From Pseudalkalibacillus decolorationis (GTDB lineage Bacteria > Bacillota > Bacilli > Bacillales > Fictibacillaceae), in assembly GCF_024609785.1 (NCBI RefSeq), contig NZ_JANHJQ010000009.1:62001-126000 (forward strand): 64,000 bases of DNA, written 5' to 3'. Shown here piece by piece: positions 19,289 to 27,727 of the stretch (position 1 is the first letter of the stretch; the number at the start of each line of letters is the position of its first letter). The notes beneath the pieces are model-generated. The model saw nothing but the letters and a program-made list of their open reading frames with translations. It searched no databases and was not told where the DNA came from. A program made the translations under genes and the position numbers.

Positions 19289-19304
19289 TTTGTAACGTGA
19301 CAAA
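19289..19304. promoter_or_regulatory. LacI-type operator O2 upstream of lacI-family gene
   Basis: TTTGTAACGTGACAAA is the same palindrome as O1 with one arm mismatch and a central CG typical of LacI-family sites. It lies 27 nt before the regulator start codon, suggesting autoregulation. The spacing between O1 and O2 (169 bp) would permit looping. Confidence 0.65.
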
Positions 19305-19331
19305 ATCATTCCTGGAAGGTTTGAATATATT

Positions 19332-20348
19332 ATGGTTAAAAAGGTAACGATGCAAGATATTGCGGATGCGTTAAGTATCTCTAAAAACTCCGTATCCCAG
19401 GCTCTCTCAGGGAAGCCTGGTGTTAGTTCTGCGACTCGAAAGAAAATTGAACAAACAGCGAAGGAATTAGGCTATCATTACCAACCAATCACAACAAAAA
19501 GTAATCCACATCGAACTGGAAATATTGCTTTGATTGCATCAGACTTTGCATTTTCACTGCAAAGTTTTTTTGGTGAAATCTATCTTAGCATTGAAAAGGA
19601 AGCTACAAGTAGAGGGTTAAATTTGCTTATTCAATCTGTTACCACACCTGCTAAAGAAAACCTTGTATTACCTACCTTTATTGAAAACAAACAGGTAGAT
19701 GGTGTACTTGTACTTTCACATATAAGTACAGAGTATATAAATAAAATTATTGAAACTGGCATTCCGACTATTACTATTGACCATCATCATCCACTTATTC
19801 AAGCTGATGCAATTTTGACGAATAACCGATTTGCTGCTTATACAGCAATTAAGCATTTTATAGACCTAGGCCATCAACAGATTGCTTTTGTTGGAGATAC
19901 CCGCTATTCTCCAAGTTATCAAGAACGTTTAGAAGGTTACCTACTCGCATTACAAGAACACGGGTTACCTATTCAAGAGAACTTAATTTTTTTAACTATC
20001 AAAGAAAGTGAAACCTCTGTTAATAAGTTGGTTGATTCTGTTGCCGAACAACCCACAGCATGGTTTTGCGTGAATGATGGGCTCGGTTTTTTCGTTCAAT
20101 CCTCACTTCAACAAAAAGGGATAAATATTCCTGAAAAGGCTTCAGTATGCAGTTTCGATAATGGGAAGCTCTCTAAATTGGCTAATCCGAAAATGACAAC
20201 GATGGATATCGATTTACAATTGTATGGCAGAAAGGCGATTGAACAGTTGACCTGGAGAATGGAAAATACCGATGAGCCTATTACAGAACTCCTTTTACCG
20301 GCTAAGCTATTGAAAAGAGATTCGACCTCTAATGTTCCTAATAATTAA
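19332..20348 (+). CDS. LacI-family transcriptional repressor
   Basis: DNA-binding regulator of 338 aa. The N-terminal helix-turn-helix reads MQDIADALSISKNSVSQAL with the hinge helix after it, and residues 65-330 form a periplasmic-binding-protein-like effector domain (NIALIASDFAFSLQSFFGE; AIKHFIDLGHQQIAFVGD). It is divergent from the ROK/GH29/GH-A operon, and two matching palindromes lie in the shared 588-nt gap, so it probably represses that operon and itself. The effector is unknown, likely a sugar from region 1. GGAAGG is 12 nt before the ATG. Confidence 0.92.
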   Translation: MVKKVTMQDIADALSISKNSVSQALSGKPGVSSATRKKIEQTAKELGYHYQPITTKSNPHRTGNIALIASDFAFSLQSFFGEIYLSIEKEATSRGLNLLIQSVTTPAKENLVLPTFIENKQVDGVLVLSHISTEYINKIIETGIPTITIDHHHPLIQADAILTNNRFAAYTAIKHFIDLGHQQIAFVGDTRYSPSYQERLEGYLLALQEHGLPIQENLIFLTIKESETSVNKLVDSVAEQPTAWFCVNDGLGFFVQSSLQQKGINIPEKASVCSFDNGKLSKLANPKMTTMDIDLQLYGRKAIEQLTWRMENTDEPITELLLPAKLLKRDSTSNVPNN

Positions 20349-20494
20349 TAGTTCTATTTTATATTTTGTACGAATCTCTTGATAGTTCCCTCTAATTTTT
20401 CACTCAGTTTATTCATACTTGTCCCCGATTCAGTATACAAATGAATATAGACCCTCCCATTCCATGATTGCTATAATTTACTGCAGGGATTATT

Positions 20495-20509
20495 TAATAA
20501 TAATTCTAA
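20495..20509 (+). promoter_or_regulatory. candidate PerR box before katA
   Basis: TAATAATAATTCTAA matches the PerR consensus TTATAATNATTATAA at 12 of 14 defined positions. It sits just upstream of the katA -35 region, consistent with peroxide-inducible control. Confidence 0.55.
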
Positions 20510-20521
20510 TTTAGTATTGAT

Positions 20522-20550
20522 TTTTGATTGAGAAGTGTTATCATTATACT
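20522..20550 (+). promoter_or_regulatory. katA promoter
   Basis: TTTTGA (20522-20527), 17-bp spacer, TATACT (20545-20550). Start site expected about 40 nt before the katA ATG. Confidence 0.55.
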
Positions 20551-20597
20551 TGTACTAATTGATTAGTAAATTAAAAAGTTTACGAGGTGATTCATTA

Positions 20598-22058
20598 ATG
20601 GGTAACAATAACAAGAAAAACCTGACTACGAGTTGGGGTGCTCCAGTTGGGGACAACCAAAACTCAATGACAGCCGGTTCCCGTGGCCCGGTATTAATTC
20701 AAGATGTTCATCTTCTTGAAAAACTAGCTCACTTTAACCGAGAGCGTGTTCCTGAACGTGTTGTCCACGCGAAAGGTGCTGGTGCACATGGTTATTTTGA
20801 AGTCACCAACGACATTTCCAGATACACAAAAGCTGACTTCTTATCTGAAGTTGGTAAAAAGACTCCGCTATTCGTTCGCTTTTCCACAGTAGCTGGTGAA
20901 CTCGGATCTGCGGACACTGTGCGTGACCCGCGCGGTTTTGCGGTGAAGTTTTATACAGAAGATGGAAATTATGATTTAGTTGGAAATAATACGCCAGTCT
21001 TCTTTATTCGTGATGCAATTAAGTTCCCAGATTTCATCCATACACAAAAGCGTCATCCGAAAACACATTTGAAGAATCCAAATGCCGTTTGGGATTTCTG
21101 GTCGCTATCTCCTGAATCCTTACATCAGGTTACGATTCTGATGTCTGACCGTGGCCTTCCTGCTACTTTCCGTCATATGCATGGGTTTGGTAGTCATACG
21201 TTCAAATGGGTTAACGAGGATGGAGACGGTGTTTGGGTTAAGTATCATTTTAAAACAGAACAAGGCATTAAGAACATTACCGAAGAGGTTGGCACAAAAA
21301 TTGCTGGCGAAAACCCGGATTACCATACAGAAGATCTATTCAACGCGATTGAAAAAGGTGATTATCCTGAATGGAAGCTTTATGTTCAGATCATGCCGCT
21401 AGAAGACGCTGAAACGTATCGCTTCGACCCATTTGACGTAACAAAGGTGTGGTCTCAGAAAGATTATCCGTTAATTGAAGTAGGTAAAATGGTACTCGAT
21501 AAGAATCCTGAAAACTATTTTGCTGAAGTGGAACAGGCTACCTTCTCACCTGGCTCATTTGTCCCTGGTATTGACGCATCACCAGATAAAATGCTTCAAG
21601 GACGACTGTTCGCATACTCGGATGCACACCGCTATCGTGTAGGTGCTAACCATAACGCACTGCCAATCAACCGTCCAAAAAATGAAACGAACACGTATCA
21701 ACGTGATGGACAAATGCGCTTTGATAATAACGGTGGAGATTCAGTTTACTACGAGCCAAACAGTCAAGGTGGACCAACAGAATCACATGAAAACAAACAA
21801 GCCGCTTTTCCAGTATCAGGAGTTGCGGAGAATGTACCATACGATCAAGCGGATCATTATACACAAGCTGGTGACCTCTACCGCCTAATGAGTGAAGATG
21901 AGCGTGATCGACTTGTTAAAAATATCGTCGGTGCCATGAAGCCTGTTGAAAATGATGAGATTAAACTCCGTCAAATCCAGCACTTCTACAAAGCTGACCC
22001 TGAATACGGAGAGCGTGTTGCAAAAGGATTGGGATTAACCGTCCCGCAAAACGTGTAA
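20598..22058 (+). CDS. katA: vegetative-type haem catalase
   Basis: Converts hydrogen peroxide to water and oxygen; cytoplasmic, 486 aa, the size of small-subunit clade 3 catalases. Seen: the distal His in [14 protein letters not shown], the Asn in the [16 protein letters not shown] segment, and the proximal haem-ligand Tyr in [15 protein letters not shown] start at the ATG at 20598, seven bases after GAGGTGA; an in-frame TTG 39 nt earlier has no binding site. It is monocistronic, with its own promoter, candidate PerR box and a strong terminator, and has no clear tie to the sugar loci. Confidence 0.97.
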   Translation: MGNNNKKNLTTSWGAPVGDNQNSMTAGSRGPVLIQDVHLLEKLAHFNRERVPERVVHAKGAGAHGYFEVTNDISRYTKADFLSEVGKKTPLFVRFSTVAGELGSADTVRDPRGFAVKFYTEDGNYDLVGNNTPVFFIRDAIKFPDFIHTQKRHPKTHLKNPNAVWDFWSLSPESLHQVTILMSDRGLPATFRHMHGFGSHTFKWVNEDGDGVWVKYHFKTEQGIKNITEEVGTKIAGENPDYHTEDLFNAIEKGDYPEWKLYVQIMPLEDAETYRFDPFDVTKVWSQKDYPLIEVGKMVLDKNPENYFAEVEQATFSPGSFVPGIDASPDKMLQGRLFAYSDAHRYRVGANHNALPINRPKNETNTYQRDGQMRFDNNGGDSVYYEPNSQGGPTESHENKQAAFPVSGVAENVPYDQADHYTQAGDLYRLMSEDERDRLVKNIVGAMKPVENDEIKLRQIQHFYKADPEYGERVAKGLGLTVPQNV

Positions 22059-22087
22059 GTATAGTAAAAAAACGAAGCAAACGAAAG

Positions 22088-22152
22088 AGGTTGGACGAAT
22101 TGGTTGGGAGATTCCTTTTAGGTCTCCCGCCAATTAGGTTCAACCTTTTTTT
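22088..22152 (+). terminator. katA intrinsic terminator
   Basis: Long stem (AGGTTG...AATTGG..GGGAGA pairing with TCTCCC.CCAATT...CAACCT) followed by TTTTTTT. The T-run continues directly into copy B of the mosaic element. Confidence 0.92.
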
Positions 22153-22285
22153 ACACGTTAGGAAAGTATAACTTTTCAACAAGAAGTATAATCGACGTTG
22201 AGGAAAAGTTTACGTCCCAAGTATAAGCGCAACTAGGTTCAGCCTACGCCAAGGCTTGGCTTTACCAAGTTTTCTTTATTATGAA
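22150..22285. repeat. mosaic intergenic element, copy B (type II, inverted)
   Basis: Inverted relative to the other copies: it starts TTTACACGTTAGGAAAGTAT and ends CCAAGTTTTCTTTA. The core shares CAACGTCGAT, the TTTTCCTCAACG block and the TTGGC-CAAGCC stem with copy A'. Its tail abuts the katA terminator T-tract. Confidence 0.85.
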
Positions 22286-22333
22286 AAGTTAAATGTAAAT
22301 TTTCCTGATTTTTATAAATTTCGTTTTGTCTAA

Positions 22334-22360
22334 TGGTATAATATGTATACTTTATACATA
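22334..22360 (+). promoter_or_regulatory. extended -10 promoter overlapping an 8-3-8 palindrome
   Basis: TGGTATAAT (22334-22342) is an extended -10 element. It is joined to the perfect inverted repeat TATGTATACTTTATACATA (22342-22360), which ends one base before the AGGAGG of the next gene. The palindrome spans the start site and untranslated leader, a position where a repressor or an RNA hairpin could control translation. Confidence 0.55.
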
Positions 22361-22372
22361 AGGAGGAATTAA

Positions 22373-23530
22373 GTGGAACCGATTCTATTTGAGAAAGTAG
22401 AAAAGGATTTAAGCAAATTAACAAAGAACCAGATTGGAAAACTACTGACATTAACCCAGAAAGAGATTAGATCTACTAAAAAAGGCGAACTGTTATCAAG
22501 GTTATTAGCCAAGGTAAACGGAAACAATTTGTTGATCAAGCGAATTTATCAACAATTTCCGGATGAATTCGGAGCCCATCCCAGTACTGTTGAAATGGAC
22601 TTGAACATCACAAAAACCGAACGTCTTAGATGGACTGAACAAAAGAAGCTTAAGGTTATCCGGTACTCCTCGTTCAACAAGTGGGGCAGTACACACTTAT
22701 ATCCTGTCTATGATGCATATCAATTAAAGACGCTCTCTCAAGTAAAAATAGAAAAATGGCGTGCACAGCATAAAAGGAGAGTTGAACAAAATCGAAAAAA
22801 AGCCGCTCGAAAAGCAATTGAAACAAGAAAACAAAATCAAATATTGCAGCGGGCTTTTTATGAAAATGAATGGAAATCGATGTTAAAGCAGTGGTATATC
22901 CTCGATGGTAAGTTAGGCTCAACATTACAGCTTGCTTATTGGACAACCTGGATCAGTCGTTGGGCAAAAGAGTATCAGCTGAAAGCCAGAAATGCACGAA
23001 CGAAAAAAGGCCAGTACGAAGAAAAGAAAAGGCTATTTTATGAGATGAAAAATGACTCGCTTCAACGTTTAATTCTCTCCCCTTTCTCCTCCACATCCTT
23101 TTATCAACCTACCTACCCTGATAAAATTACTTATCTGCAATTTTGCCCACACCATTATGATATGTGGTGTATTGAACGAGAATTTGACTATATTTCAAAA
23201 TGGGATTTTTATAAAAGTGAACAGTCTGAAATTAATGAATGTCCAGAATGTACCGTTGAAATCGAAAAGGATTATTATTCTTTATTTTATATCGTGATCC
23301 AGTCCGAATTATTGAAGGAGTTCCGCTTCTCCTTCCACACTCCCTACTCAATCGGCCAACCCTTCCTCCCTCCTGTAACATCACTTCCGCAAGTTTCACA
23401 TCAAGAACGAGAAGGATTATTTCGCTTTGGAAGAACATTAATTGAAGATGAAAAAATCATTTTTACCGAAAAAGAAGTTCTCAAGAATTTTAAGAAAGCG
23501 ATGCAAAAGTTTGAGCTATATTTCTCCTAA
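22373..23530 (+). CDS. uncharacterised Lys-rich protein with Cys/His motifs
   Basis: I do not recognise a family. Of 385 aa, the first 50 are helical and resemble a SAP/HeH-like fold (LSKLTKNQIGKLL...). Residues about 120-160 are a Lys/Arg/Gln-rich coiled coil, and the C-terminal half has a Cys/His cluster (CPHHYDMWC near 262, CPEC near 295) that could hold zinc. No signal peptide or membrane segment. Starts with GTG seven bases after AGGAGG. Its stop overlaps the convergent NERD gene by 4 nt. Basic N-terminus and possible zinc site suggest nucleic acid binding, but this is inference. Confidence 0.75.
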   Translation: MEPILFEKVEKDLSKLTKNQIGKLLTLTQKEIRSTKKGELLSRLLAKVNGNNLLIKRIYQQFPDEFGAHPSTVEMDLNITKTERLRWTEQKKLKVIRYSSFNKWGSTHLYPVYDAYQLKTLSQVKIEKWRAQHKRRVEQNRKKAARKAIETRKQNQILQRAFYENEWKSMLKQWYILDGKLGSTLQLAYWTTWISRWAKEYQLKARNARTKKGQYEEKKRLFYEMKNDSLQRLILSPFSSTSFYQPTYPDKITYLQFCPHHYDMWCIEREFDYISKWDFYKSEQSEINECPECTVEIEKDYYSLFYIVIQSELLKEFRFSFHTPYSIGQPFLPPVTSLPQVSHQEREGLFRFGRTLIEDEKIIFTEKEVLKNFKKAMQKFELYFS

Positions 23531-24498
23531 CCTTTTTTCTCCCTTAAATAGTAGATCCTTCCTTTGTTAAAACCAGTATGTCTCAAATTCATAGAGTGGA
23601 AAATTTTTTTTGCTGTTGAATCTGATTTGATATATAGAAAATCACGTAATTGTTGATTGGTTATTGTGGGGCTGATTAATAGAGCGAAATCGTCTAAAGG
23701 AGTCTTATGCGCATCCTTTGAGGAAAAGAAACACTCAGGACAAAACCATTTCCCGTTTTTCCTTCTCAAAATTTTCATAACGCAAACCGGACAATAAACG
23801 CCTTTGAGAAGTTCTCTTTTAGAAACTTGGAATTGACTGAGGATATCAGAGTCATTTTCAGTATGCTGCTTGTTCAACTGTTTACTTAATTTGTTGACTT
23901 CTTTATTTGTCAGTTTTTCATTCCTATATAGTGTTTTAAGTTTTTCTATTCTTTCTAAAAGGATTGTACTTCGGATGACAATGTAAGGAATTTTGATGTC
24001 AGGGGATATGGATTGGGTTTTTGAGGCTGAATTTGTTATAACTACTAGCGTTTCAATTGGAACCTGGGGGATGTTATGACATTTAATCCATTGACTTAAT
24101 TGAAATTTTTGATATTTTACTTGTTGGACTGGATCGGGGAATATTTCTTCTTTTCCATCGTATTGTCGAATCAGCTGATTATTTTCAGGATCAAATATGA
24201 GGGTACCGGAGATATTTTTCACCTCAATAATTAGGAAAAAGGAACAAGTTACGATCAATACATCCATTTGAAAATAGTTTGATAGAAAAGGAATTCTAAG
24301 GCCATGAAAAATATAGTATACCTTGTCGGGCAGGAAGTTAAGGTAGTATTCTAATGATTGTTCTCCCCTATATCCAGCCAAACCTCTTGTAAGACTCCTT
24401 TCAACTACTGCTGTTTTAGGGTGGTTTGAAGGCAATCGTCTTAAAAGTGCTTCCAGTTTCTTAACTTTAAATGGCTTTTGCAGGTCCTTTTTGATCAA
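23527..24498 (-). CDS. NERD-domain protein with C-terminal zinc ribbon
   Basis: Nuclease-related-domain (NERD) protein, 323 aa. The domain (about 35-165) contains GLAGYRGEQSLEYYLNFLP and YFQMDVLIVTCSFFLIIEVKN, whose Asp, Glu and Lys match the restriction-like nuclease core D...ExK. A zinc ribbon follows at about 235-260 (CPVC...CPEC), and the C-terminus resembles a small DNA-binding fold (TNQQLRDFLYIKSDSTAKKI). Starts with TTG after GAAGGAG. Substrate unknown; DNA is likely. It is convergent with, and overlaps, the Cys/His-motif gene, so the two may share a terminator or antisense control. Confidence 0.87.
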   Translation of the reverse strand: MIKKDLQKPFKVKKLEALLRRLPSNHPKTAVVERSLTRGLAGYRGEQSLEYYLNFLPDKVYYIFHGLRIPFLSNYFQMDVLIVTCSFFLIIEVKNISGTLIFDPENNQLIRQYDGKEEIFPDPVQQVKYQKFQLSQWIKCHNIPQVPIETLVVITNSASKTQSISPDIKIPYIVIRSTILLERIEKLKTLYRNEKLTNKEVNKLSKQLNKQHTENDSDILSQFQVSKRELLKGVYCPVCVMKILRRKNGKWFCPECFFSSKDAHKTPLDDFALLISPTITNQQLRDFLYIKSDSTAKKIFHSMNLRHTGFNKGRIYYLREKKG

Positions 24499-24593
24499 AT
24501 TATCACTCCTTCAAGCATTTAGAATTAGATTTTCTGTAAAATCCAATGAAATTCCTTCTTTTACTAAATGTTTTTCTAAAGAGGAAATTTATT

Positions 24594-24666
24594 TCGGTCA
24601 CGGTAACCGTTTTTTCGGCCACTGAACACAAATAATCGGCCACGGATTGAATTATATCGGCCACGC
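24594..24666. repeat. four TCGGCCACGG-like motifs at exact 21-bp period
   Basis: Ten-base motifs start at 24594 (TCGGTCACGG), 24615 (TCGGCCACTG), 24636 (TCGGCCACGG) and 24657 (TCGGCCACGC). Each start is exactly 21 bp from the next, two helical turns, while the 11-bp spacers are not conserved. They lie between the NERD gene start and the murQ 3' end (258-nt gap). No stop-free reading frame of note covers them. Confidence 0.75.
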
Positions 24667-24757
24667 ATGGTAATAAGATCCCGAATTCAGTAGCCTGAAA
24701 ACGAAAAAACAGACTTACCAGTGTGAAACTTCACTTGTAAGCCTGCTTCAATCTTAG

Positions 24758-25690
24758 TTAAACAATATGGTCTCTCCCAAACTTCCCTTTTGACAACTTC
24801 TTCATCGCTTCTGGAAAGTGATCGTTCACTTCCCGCAAGGTCTCTACGGCTTTTTTATAGGGAATTTCAAATGTAATCATTAGTATCGCAGTTCGTGCAT
24901 CGCCTTTTGCCTCATCATTTAGCTTTTGTGCAATCTCTTCATTTACACCAGTCGCTTCCTTAATGATATGAACCACTCTTCTTCTTAACTTCTCATTTGT
25001 TGCCTGCATGTTTACCATTAGATTGCCGTATACTTTTCCTAGTTTGATCATGACCGTTGTTGAAATCATATTCAATACCATCTTTTGAGCTGTGCCAGCC
25101 TTCAGACGTGTTGAACCTGTTACGACTTCAGGGCCGACTGGGACTTCGATCGGGAATTGGACATGACGACTTAGCTCCGCATCAGGATTACATGACAAAC
25201 CGACTGTTACAGCCCCAATCGCCTTCGCCTTTTTTATACCACCGATTACGTAAGGAGTCCTTCCGCTTGATGTAATCCCTACGACTGCATCTCGATCGGT
25301 TACCACAGATTCTACATCACGTATCCCCGCATGCTCATCGTCTTCTGCATTTTCAATCGCTGTCCGGATCGCTTTGTCACTGCCCGCAATGATTCCGTTC
25401 ACGAGAGTCGGTTCCACACCGAATGTAGGCGGACATTCTGACGCATCAAGTATCCCTAATCGCCCGCTCGTTCCTGCTCCAACGTAATAGAGCTTGCCAC
25501 CATTTTTCACGACATCAACAATTCGCTCAATTGCTTTTCTTAGCTGTGGAAGACTTTTTTCCACGGATGCCGCAACCGTTTGATCCTCCTTATTCATGAC
25601 CCGGATGATCTCTTCAACTGTAAACGTATCTAATTTTTCTGAACGCTTATTCCGCTGTTCAGTTATCATGTTCTTATCGATGTTTTTCAT
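24758..25690 (-). CDS. murQ: N-acetylmuramic acid 6-phosphate etherase
   Basis: Cleaves the lactyl ether of MurNAc-6-phosphate to GlcNAc-6-phosphate and D-lactate; cytoplasmic, 310 aa. Seen: the SIS-fold motif YYVGAGTSGRLGILDASECPP, with the catalytic Glu in DASEC, then VGITSSGRTPYV and GSTRLKAGTAQKM. The C-terminus carries the usual small helical domain. The ATG at 25690 is seven bases after AGGAGG; an in-frame ATG 18 nt upstream precedes that site. Last gene of the amiE-nagZ-namZ-ABC-murQ series, so it should act on MurNAc brought in by the importer once phosphorylated. Confidence 0.96.
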   Translation of the reverse strand: MKNIDKNMITEQRNKRSEKLDTFTVEEIIRVMNKEDQTVAASVEKSLPQLRKAIERIVDVVKNGGKLYYVGAGTSGRLGILDASECPPTFGVEPTLVNGIIAGSDKAIRTAIENAEDDEHAGIRDVESVVTDRDAVVGITSSGRTPYVIGGIKKAKAIGAVTVGLSCNPDAELSRHVQFPIEVPVGPEVVTGSTRLKAGTAQKMVLNMISTTVMIKLGKVYGNLMVNMQATNEKLRRRVVHIIKEATGVNEEIAQKLNDEAKGDARTAILMITFEIPYKKAVETLREVNDHFPEAMKKLSKGKFGRDHIV

Positions 25691-25778
25691 AATGGTCCTC
25701 CTGGTCATATGGTTTCTATCCTATCATTTCAACTGTTAAAGTGTGGACCTCTCTTGGCTGTTGCCTTTAAAAAATCTT

Positions 25779-26603
25779 CTATTTAACTGCGCCCGCTGTC
25801 AAACCTTCCATAAACTGCTTCGAGGCGATAAAGAACAGGACAATCATAGGCAGGGACGAGAGGGTCAATCCAGCGAACAAAGACCCCCAGTCAGCTGAAT
25901 ATTCTCCGAAAAGCGATAGCATCCCCACCGGAATCGTCTTCTTCATCTCATCGGTTATGAAAATGAGCGGGAAAAAGAAATCGTTCCATGACTGGATAAA
26001 ATTAATGATCATTACCGTACCGAGGGCAGGTCTCATAATCGGAAGCAGTACGTGCCAGAATACTTTTATATCAGTGGCGCCGTCCATTCTTGCTGCTTCT
26101 TCAAGCTCTACCGGCATCGTCCGGAAAAATCCGGTTAAAATCAAGATTGATAGTGGGATTCCGGTTGCTGTATAGATGAAAATAAGCGACCAAAGAGAAT
26201 TGATCAGGCTCAAGTCCTTCATCAGCATGAACAATGGGACGATTCCGAGTTTGATCGGGATCATCATTCCTAGTAAAAAGAAGAAAAACAACAGATTGTT
26301 CCACCAAAATGTATAGCGGGCAATATAAAAAGCAGCAAGTGATCCGAACAAGAGAATGCATGTCACCGAAACGCTACTTACGATCACACTGTTCCAAAAG
26401 TAGGTGAAAAAAGGGATTTGGTCGAGCAGCTTCTGGTAGGTTTCAAGACTGAAAGACTTCGGAATTGACAATGGATTCTTGAATAGTTCAGCGTTTGTTT
26501 TAAAAGAAGAATAAATCATAAGCAATATTGGATATAAGCTAATAGCCGCAAAAAAGTATGCGATTATATAATAGATAGACCTTGTGGCATTACGACCTTT
26601 CAT
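25779..26603 (-). CDS. carbohydrate ABC transporter permease (MalG type), MurNAc locus
   Basis: Membrane subunit of a CUT1 importer, 274 aa, six hydrophobic segments, EAA loop EEAARMDGA near residue 173 and the FMEGLTAGAVK C-terminus of MalG-type subunits. It lies 13 nt after its partner permease and about 90 nt before murQ. Its place in a MurNAc operon makes amino sugars or muropeptide sugars the likely cargo. The binding site GAGGAG lies unusually close to the ATG. Confidence 0.92.
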   Translation of the reverse strand: MKGRNATRSIYYIIAYFFAAISLYPILLMIYSSFKTNAELFKNPLSIPKSFSLETYQKLLDQIPFFTYFWNSVIVSSVSVTCILLFGSLAAFYIARYTFWWNNLLFFFFLLGMMIPIKLGIVPLFMLMKDLSLINSLWSLIFIYTATGIPLSILILTGFFRTMPVELEEAARMDGATDIKVFWHVLLPIMRPALGTVMIINFIQSWNDFFFPLIFITDEMKKTIPVGMLSLFGEYSADWGSLFAGLTLSSLPMIVLFFIASKQFMEGLTAGAVK

Positions 26604-26616
26604 CTCCTCTTTCCCC

Positions 26617-27573
26617 CTACATTTCGACTTCGCGTTTTCGTAATATATACAAGAACACTGCTGAAATCGTTGCGATGATCGTAAACAAAACGACTGCTAA
26701 TGCGGACCCTAGACCAATAGCTACAGAACTAGCTCCGCCTGAACCGCCAAATGCCAGTCTATAAAAATAAACCGCCAATGTATCCGTTGAATAGTAAGGC
26801 TCTCCCATCGAACCTTCCATTGCATAAACGAGTTCAAAAGCTTCAAAGGCATGTATAAACGTCAACACCGTTATAATTGTAATCGCAGGTGCCATTAAAG
26901 GAAGGATGATTTTACAAATCAACGTCAATCCTTTAGCACCATCTAATCGCGCCGCCTCTATCAAATTAGTCGGGATGCCCTGCAAACCTGCAAGGAAAAT
27001 CAATACAGCAAAACCGAGACCGAACCACGAGTTGACGAGAATAATCGCAATCAATGCTGTATCCGGATCCCCGAGCCATGGTTTTGCCCAGCTTTCCAAT
27101 CCAATTTTGTTTAAAAAGACATTCAATGCACCGAAGTTCGGGTTCAGAATCAGTTTCCAAAGAAAACCAACGATGATGACCGATAGTAAGCGCGGTAAAA
27201 AGTAAGCGATCTTGAAAAATTCTGCACCCTTCACCTTTTTATAAATGATATAGGCCAACACAAATGCGATTCCATTTTGAACAATCATTTCAAGGACGAA
27301 GTACAAAATATTGTTTTGGAACGCATTCCAGAACATATCATTAAACGGCTGTTTCGTGAAAAGTGAAATAAAATTCTCAATTCCGATAAAAGCCCCACGT
27401 TTGATCCCTTGCCAATCAAATAAACTATATGTAAATGCCGCAAACAATGGATAAATGATGAAAAGGACATATATAGCGAGGGCAGGGATCGGAAAAAGAT
27501 GGATAACCCACTTTTTCCAATCCTTCTTTTGTTTCGTACCCGTTTGGACATTTGGTTTCGTTTCCAGCTGCAT
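26617..27573 (-). CDS. carbohydrate ABC transporter permease (MalF type), MurNAc locus
   Basis: Membrane subunit, 318 aa, with a 20-residue polar N-terminus, six hydrophobic segments and the EAA loop IEAARLDGA near residue 207. Pairs with the MalG-type subunit encoded directly after it. A 142-nt gap to the binding-protein stop is largely filled by mosaic element copy C, so expression of the permeases may be uncoupled from the binding protein. Confidence 0.92.
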   Translation of the reverse strand: MQLETKPNVQTGTKQKKDWKKWVIHLFPIPALAIYVLFIIYPLFAAFTYSLFDWQGIKRGAFIGIENFISLFTKQPFNDMFWNAFQNNILYFVLEMIVQNGIAFVLAYIIYKKVKGAEFFKIAYFLPRLLSVIIVGFLWKLILNPNFGALNVFLNKIGLESWAKPWLGDPDTALIAIILVNSWFGLGFAVLIFLAGLQGIPTNLIEAARLDGAKGLTLICKIILPLMAPAITIITVLTFIHAFEAFELVYAMEGSMGEPYYSTDTLAVYFYRLAFGGSGGASSVAIGLGSALAVVLFTIIATISAVFLYILRKREVEM

Positions 27574-27631
27574 CTATCCCCGCCACCTTTTTGATAACCT
27601 CTTTTTTGATTAATGATTATTGAAATGGTTT

Positions 27632-27727
27632 AAAGAAAACTTGGCTAGCGCCAAGCCTTAGCGCTGGCGATCGCCTTAGTTGCGCTTATACTATAGAAAG
27701 TATTTTTATACTTTCTTAACGTGTAAA
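27632..27727. repeat. mosaic intergenic element, copy C (type I), overlapping a gene end
   Basis: Almost identical to copy A (AAAGAAAACTTGGCTAGC to TTCTTAACGTGTAAA), including the AGAAAGTAT-TTTT-ATACTTTCT hairpin. It sits between binding-protein and permease genes, and its last 12 bases are read as the final codons and stop (Phe-Thr-Arg-stop) of the binding-protein gene. Confidence 0.88.

Noticed and set aside
24594-24666. Possible CRISPR array
   Set aside because: Ten-base motifs with 11-base spacers are far too short for repeats and spacers, and no cas genes are present.
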